Notes under the pieces: generated by a model | What the model saw: the letters and a program-made list of their open reading frames with translations, nothing else | Told to the model about the DNA's origin: nothing | Databases searched by the model: none | Part shown: positions 61,801 to 64,000 of the stretch, piece by piece | Layout: each line of letters begins with the position of its first letter | Numbering within the stretch: position 1 is the first letter of the stretch | Position numbers and translations under genes: made by a program | NCBI RefSeq assembly: GCF_019278565.1 | Contig: NZ_CP058988.1 | Coordinates: 1,798,001 to 1,862,000, forward strand | Direction: 5' to 3' | Source: Cellulophaga sp. HaHa_2_95 | GTDB taxonomy: Bacteria > Bacteroidota > Bacteroidia > Flavobacteriales > Flavobacteriaceae | Length of the DNA stretch: 64,000 nucleotides

Positions 61801-64000
61801 TGTTGTTTTTTCTACTATATAGTCACCAATTACGGTAGTACGGTAGGTTCTAGGGTCACCATCAGGATCACCATCATTTAATACCGTATCTGATGCATCG
61901 ATCACACCATTATTATTGGTGTCTAACACCCAATTGTAAGAAACAAAACCTTCTCCTGCTGTTAAGATTGTGAAATCTCCACACAGTTGAACTGTTCGTG
62001 CTACATCGCATCCGGACAAATCGTTTAGAATAGAGTTGCTTGCTACTTCTGTAATTCTCTCACAGGCGCCAATAGAATTAGATCCGCCTTCATCAGTGAA
62101 AGTATTGGTGTTTAATACTCCTTGAAAGGTAGAGTATGCTAAATTTTCTAGGGTAGAGGAACAAGCCGCTACGAAATCGGAACAATTCCCAGTTATAGAA
62201 ACCGTAATACGGATACTATATTCTGGATCTCCCACTTCTACCAAGTTATTTGGGATGGTAAAGTTCAGGGTGTTATTAGCAACATCTTCTGTGTAGGATG
62301 CTCCAGGAGCATCAGAAAAATCTACACCATCTAAAGTTACATTATTAGGGAGTATATTTCGAATCGTATAATTTACGGCATTATCATCTCCTGTATTTTG
62401 AAAACGAAGTACGTATTCTATGGTCTGTCCTAAAGTGACAGCTTGACCGTTAATATCCGTTCCTCCTAAATTTTCAGTAGTATTTCCTAAAAATATTTCA
62501 GGAGCAAATACTGGTACATAAGGGGCCGCAATAACAGTACCATCAGTAGCATCTACGACAGGTACTCCAGTACCATATTCTCCACCATCTCCACCATCAG
62601 CAGTGTCGCTTTTATAAAATTCATTGGCATCGCTACAACCATCACCATCACTATCTAAGTCTAAATGATCAGGAATACCATCCATATCTGTGTCTAAATT
62701 AGCACAGAATCCAGAGAAAGAATCCGTGTTGTAAGCTAGAAAAGCGATGTCTGCATTCGAAGACAGTTCTAAACGCAAATATGCAACATCATTAATGCTG
62801 CTAGCAGGTATACCAAATTCTGCTAGTTCAATAGTTGCCAAGCGATAATCTCTGGTCGTATTTTTTGCGAAAACACTCCCATTAGCATTGTAAACATCTA
62901 AATTATAAGAACCCACTACGGTAGATAGAGCTCCACTTCCTGTGTCTTGTACTTGTACGGCATTCCCTAAAGGAGCACCACTAGCATCGTACAAGCTAAT
63001 TATATGACCAGATCCTCCAGGTTGAGCAATCTGTGTTAATAAAATATCAGGAATACCATCACCAACGGTAGTTGCTACAATTGGGTCTATTTCATAAGTC
63101 CAATTATTTCCAATATTGGCGATTGCAGTACCTAAATCTAAACTGTTTTGACCATTGGTTAGCAAGGGGTTCAGTGGGTCAGTACTAGGGTCTCCTACTA
63201 CGGTTAAACCTAAGGCGTTATTTACATCACCATCATTAAGACTGGCTTCTATGGTCATTTCTCCATAGATATTATTTGAAGGTGTTAATCCTAACCAATT
63301 AGATTCAGAAATATTTAGATCTACCGAGCCATCATTATTTGTATCAATGCCATCCATCAAACCATTATTGTTGCTGTCAAAAATATCGTCATCTATAACA
63401 CCGGTAGAAAACGTAGTGCCGCTGGAAGTAAAGGCCAATAATTCGTGAGAAAGATTGGGTCTTGTACTATTTAGACTTGTAGAAGAACTTCTCCATAAAT
63501 CATTAAAATTGGTAAAAATTTCAGTTACTGGGCTTCCGCCCTGAACCGTTGAGGAAGGAGAGGTAAAACTTACTCCACTTGAAATAGTACACAGTTGTTC
63601 TACAGAATCATAAATACCGTCATTATCATCATCTAAATCAACAGAATCAATAACGCCATCTTTATCATAATCATTATGCACAATAATTCTTGCAGAAGGG
63701 GTGTCAGGCGTAGTGTTTGTATCCGTTTGGTCTTGTGTATTAGTAACTGTATTGACTAAGGTAAGTAAAGGAAGTATATCTATTTCATCACCTCGAACTT
63801 CCAATTCTAATTCGGCCGATTCACCACCATTGAGTGTTCCTATATTCCAAACATTTCCGCTGAAAGTACCTGAAATAGTAAAGTCAGACACCAGCGTTAA
63901 ACCAGCTGGAATATTATCTGTAATTCTAAGATTAGTTAATGGGCCAATACCATTATTTTTTACCTTGATGGTAAAAGTAGCTGTTTCGCCTTCCGTAATT
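52834..64000 (-). CDS. Giant SprB-like T9SS adhesin, 5' end outside window
   Basis: The frame is open to the last base of the window, so more than 3,720 residues are visible and the N-terminus is missing. Order from the N-terminal side: a DUF11 domain, TSP3 calcium repeats (DYDKDGVIDSVDLDDDNDG), an inserted domain of about 270 residues, TSP3 again (DTDMDGIPDHLDLDSDGDG), a second DUF11 domain (near 62.2-62.5 kb), a linker with EF-like DTNNNGVIDASD, then about 29 SprB-like repeats, and a type B T9SS C-terminal domain (FFTPDGDGTNDLW to GHFTLYR, 52834-53095). SprB in Flavobacterium johnsoniae is the mobile gliding adhesin; this may play that role. No PorP/SprF gene follows. Confidence 0.93.
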   Translation of the reverse strand, partial: ITEGETATFTIKVKNNGIGPLTNLRITDNIPAGLTLVSDFTISGTFSGNVWNIGTLNGGESAELELEVRGDEIDILPLLTLVNTVTNTQDQTDTNTTPDTPSARIIVHNDYDKDGVIDSVDLDDDNDGIYDSVEQLCTISSGVSFTSPSSTVQGGSPVTEIFTNFNDLWRSSSTSLNSTRPNLSHELLAFTSSGTTFSTGVIDDDIFDSNNNGLMDGIDTNNDGSVDLNISESNWLGLTPSNNIYGEMTIEASLNDGDVNNALGLTVVGDPSTDPLNPLLTNGQNSLDLGTAIANIGNNWTYEIDPIVATTVGDGIPDILLTQIAQPGGSGHIISLYDASGAPLGNAVQVQDTGSGALSTVVGSYNLDVYNANGSVFAKNTTRDYRLATIELAEFGIPASSINDVAYLRLELSSNADIAFLAYNTDSFSGFCANLDTDMDGIPDHLDLDSDGDGCSDANEFYKSDTADGGDGGEYGTGVPVVDATDGTVIAAPYVPVFAPEIFLGNTTENLGGTDINGQAVTLGQTIEYVLRFQNTGDDNAVNYTIRNILPNNVTLDGVDFSDAPGASYTEDVANNTLNFTIPNNLVEVGDPEYSIRITVSITGNCSDFVAACSSTLENLAYSTFQGVLNTNTFTDEGGSNSIGACERITEVASNSILNDLSGCDVARTVQLCGDFTILTAGEGFVSYNWVLDTNNNGVIDASDTVLNDGDPDGDPRTYRTTVIGDYIVEKTTDGSCPNLIERIKVERFGTTQTNPIVDYFNQVNNDTNPDNDIQGEIATCSIDGDLLPKIYLCGAADEVTLQLGITDAQSISWQLLDEASCADSGEDCGNKNGTCTWSEVSTLNNFTATDSGEYRVVLNYTNGCSSRFYFTVFKNELDLDFTSKNILCETDGNIRITNVGSGYGFQLVDVISDAILIPFSANNGPNFDIATNGTYKVQVTQLNPIDNTPIAGACVFETEDIGIREEDFTVTVTTTPEDCNDGGTIRVQVLNALPNYGYELRLDDGTNGGNGSAISNHPTINDNSYDFTGLTANDYIVITTTQDGCTDTQNITVASIEALQLVAVTSENITCTAGIVNLSASGGLPSPVYEMAIYSKNGVPLYADEASVPDAAFTENSNFLFGYRGAPLTYYPGEEGDYTFILRDGNGCFGISNSVRVEDLGSPEITATHSTITCADSATATLTIGVTGGTAPYLYSLDGGTTYQSPNTFNNLAAGIYTITVMDSSGATATTGCETSEDYEIDQPFRLNASASIIEDASCNPAGALVKILNPSGGDGTYEYSFDGGATFTSTASSLLAPGNYDLVLRDGLDCTYEMELTVPTAPADPNFTSTIDYDCDGLGTVTITPSNTTDFDYTYQLNGTDNAPIDNNIFTGVGNGSQTVTIGFSGTITPDQSTLFLENFGAGVSTQIAEIGSDYCYEPQSGAATDCNRGPAGILVNGEYTVTNFVTNPITTLRSPNDHTGLTDGRFLAIDVSTFSDVYPAPVLNGVLWSRNGIEVLPNQDITFSLWAYNLMRVSGSGNNPEMTIELVDGSGTVIASVATAEIPKNTNADDWHNRTVTFNPGTNTTVGIIIRNNVNSNDGNDLILDDIQASQAPEICEKTADVTVVIEDNKEFSAALLGTVDPSCNAGTNGSIRFEVTNFDTATGFEYSVDGGTTWTTSLTSPVTTAATLADGAYTVQIRKISDTTCTATVNATLTQPTAIVPSLSQTADYTCFNTGGTLEASATGGSPGYEYQLEQAGNIIIRAYQTSSTFTNVIEGDYFVRVQDAKGCDVISTVPVTITKFDDIDFDLTATSCYDGLNNATILVTVTDGNGDYKFRVDGGAWITPTPATANTHTFTGLANGSYDVEVTDAFGCVSVLKTIDIQPNLNATVTTVDVSSCGDGSISVTATGGDGNLAYAFVPTTTPVTAADFSATSTFTVAAADAGTYDVYVWDNGAADPHCEYTETVTVDPATPLTFTATPTDPECYNGLGTIAVEITSGVAPYTYEIIDLDNAGASNATDTNVISNTKTFYNLATGNYTINITDASGCLVATVPDVNIANPDELTADIIGITPSTCTGLMSDFGFRFDAYPSTLGTIEFSADGGLTWTADNTIPGTTDRLTGYLSGDNVEPSMRTVDGSGNTICQTDFPRYTIPYPLDNLDITIDAVVVNCNELQVKVQGSEGTPGYEYAISDDPSNFNPATSTWYAGGTTDDSSGTAVTVPAGHGNYLWTGLTPGRTYVFYVRDFNGCVRQSDVNVNDIINPLPLQVEYTSTPSCDSAANASIDFTITDNQTPFGTQFRWELYNIAGTIVRSSGNGTTPGMAGTIVGFTNNLSITDLIADEYFIIVTEIDGGTDTCISASENILLEELAPITATLVKLEDIACANPGLIRVDAITGGGGTYTFTVTDPSATVIATGTTDNPLEIPAGSAAGDYAVSVSDQYGCSYPLGTVTMALSAPPTITSVAVDNCSTSATVTINTTLGDSSTLLYSIDGGATYVDNSGVFTNMTVNTYTVFVKDGNGCTASDTVEVYPTIQASATLDENLGCTNDAEILISASSGSGAYEYEIIDSASGVFTARTAFTTPATALINVADTYTVRVYDTNTASPECFRVFTVNVPIAIQPDFTATPKDVTCNGASDGTIAIAEVNNGNNPLSYTILPNNGSYDTATNTFIGLPAATYEITGTGPNGCMTTRTTIVVGEPNTITFDAPTVNRFGCTTDNTTTNATIVLDASSILGGSTTYARFEFEDVATGTLLQNGTATTYTYTDFAGGDVIVRVFDSKGCNAEMTVTVIPYDQLISATTTVTEAISCANLGEDISVNVTGSLSTYATNPGDYSFRLLPSGTAQGSNLFSDLQPGTHTIQVTNTVTGCVITTQHVVAEPNTFSVAVEKLSDVICFGDDGSIRLTMSDATYTGSYTYSIYNTNGTPNDPSDDGAFIFTDNSPNAGPTAAIFVAAGNYRVEVIQDGLPNCPQNRIFSIATPSAPISLAPIVTEDVGCTNDLGTANVDPTGGLAPYTITLINEDTSTTVEIATNVNAYLFQNLPAGNYAVNVEDALGCSIPFANAFDLVVPDAITGTISNTNLVCQGDTDASVTFTLTPRNVSANYRYRLNTYNDATGTTLLRTSVSQVAATFNNLAAGFYTVSVLDDMNCTFESSIVEIVDPLEPAGSLVTVSPLGCTVDAQLQLTGTGGTAPYTWSTDGVNFTTMNEINGSDTHLFQNSTAGTYKYFIRDSFNCISTVSNTVVIDPIETLTVAVDTSAAVINCNGENTAVISARADGGLGNYQYGLFADAGLVTEIRPYQSTEVFANLPMGTYYVNVRSGDCETISTVIQITEPTPLVVTPEITNISCFGENDGSIVVNMTGGSGTYQYAISPNLNKFDETNEFNDLAPGMYTIIAQDRNGCFEQLEVTITEPTLLEFVSSTTPEICFGDEDGTINLTINGGTAPYSTSLNSDADADFVDGLVAYQNLAADAYTVYVKDANGCITSQTVIVDAGENLNATATVIYVCTGDVPENNLDIVFEDPSVSGDVLYGLDSVDPNDFVMDSNFTNMTPGAHYITIAHANGCIRTFNFEVEGYEPLVLVAEQRGINEITAIATGGKEEYTYYFDGIDNGNDNTFYIRRTDTYEVRVVDENGCESVTSIYIEFIDIEIPNFFTPDGDGTNDLWIPDNITQFPDIYITIYDRYGREVYRLIDNPTGWDGLYKNTDLPTGDYWYIIKLNGADDDREFVGHFTLYR
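53100..61365 (-). repeat. Array of about 29 SprB-like protein repeats within the adhesin gene
   Basis: By eye about 29 units of 75-110 residues follow each other. The most regular ones read like ISCFGENDGSIVVNMTGG, then Y-x-Y, a FNDLAPGMYTI segment, DRNGC, and a closing TITEP. The units are diverged, so no DNA-level tandem repeat was seen. The count is a manual estimate; unit 6 is interrupted by the domain at 59200-59820. Confidence 0.8.
59200..59820 (-). other. Jelly-roll-like domain inserted in an SprB-like repeat
   Basis: About 200 residues from TLFLENFGAG to NDLILDDIQAS interrupt the sixth repeat unit. The segments NQDITFSLWAYNL, EMTIELVDGSG, DDWHNRTVTFNPG and NDLILDDIQ resemble carbohydrate-binding or MAM-like beta-sandwich domains; several cysteines in the first part are unlike the repeats. 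A ligand-binding head is possible. Confidence 0.6.

Overview
The window is a 64 kb piece of an AT-rich bacterial chromosome, most likely from a marine or free-living member of the Flavobacteriaceae (Bacteroidota). The evidence is consistent: many lipoproteins and secreted proteins of flavobacterial type, type B C-terminal sorting domains of the type IX secretion system (T9SS), SprB-type adhesin repeats, Bacteroidota families (DUF4856, PUR-type DUF3276, HTTM, long NusB), and repeated upstream matches to the Bacteroidota promoter -7 element TAnnTTTG. I cannot name the genus. No rRNA, tRNA, CRISPR array, insertion sequence or phage gene was recognised.

Layout. 1-20.9 kb is mostly housekeeping and accessory metabolism: an M28 peptidase cut by the window start, an M13 peptidase, a cyclophilin-FKBP fusion, a pair of very small membrane-peptide genes, a cold-shock protein, a 1-Cys peroxiredoxin, a DinB/YfiT-like protein, CsaA, a BASS transporter, an acyltransferase, an M14 peptidase, a PUR-type nucleic-acid-binding protein, an ABC exporter, nusB, a DUF1573 lipoprotein, yajC, pepT, a Spy-like protein, pyrD, a Dabb-domain protein with a probable start-proximal frameshift, a LysE-type exporter and HMG-CoA lyase.

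20.9-31.1 kb is a compact ten-kilobase locus that looks like one metal-uptake (probably iron) unit built from two converging operons. The plus arm is DUF4856 lipoprotein, imelysin-like lipoprotein, HTTM membrane protein and FecA-like TonB-dependent receptor. The minus arm is canonical imelysin, di-haem c-type oxidoreductase and a divergent imelysin. The two arms meet with a 4-base overlap of stop codons. Both outer promoters carry the same 23-base palindrome (20 of 23 positions identical) at nearly the same distance from the -7 element, so the arms are probably co-regulated. This is the strongest candidate for an incompletely described system here.

31.3-42.5 kb holds guaB, a beta-helix lipoprotein, a sulfurtransferase gene broken by a one-base frameshift, a secreted thioredoxin-like protein, lysA, sucC, a small secreted protein with a long leader, a DUF1456 protein, an hsp20 gene with a 13-bp inverted repeat upstream, and uvrB.

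42.5-64 kb is a surface-protein region, all on the minus strand: a T9SS type B protein, a two-gene ABC transporter, two paralogous IgGFc-like/DUF11 proteins that share an unusual conserved C-terminal tail, and a giant SprB-like adhesin (more than 3,700 residues visible, 5' end beyond the window) with about 29 SprB-like repeats by eye, an inserted jelly-roll-like domain and a T9SS type B C-terminus.
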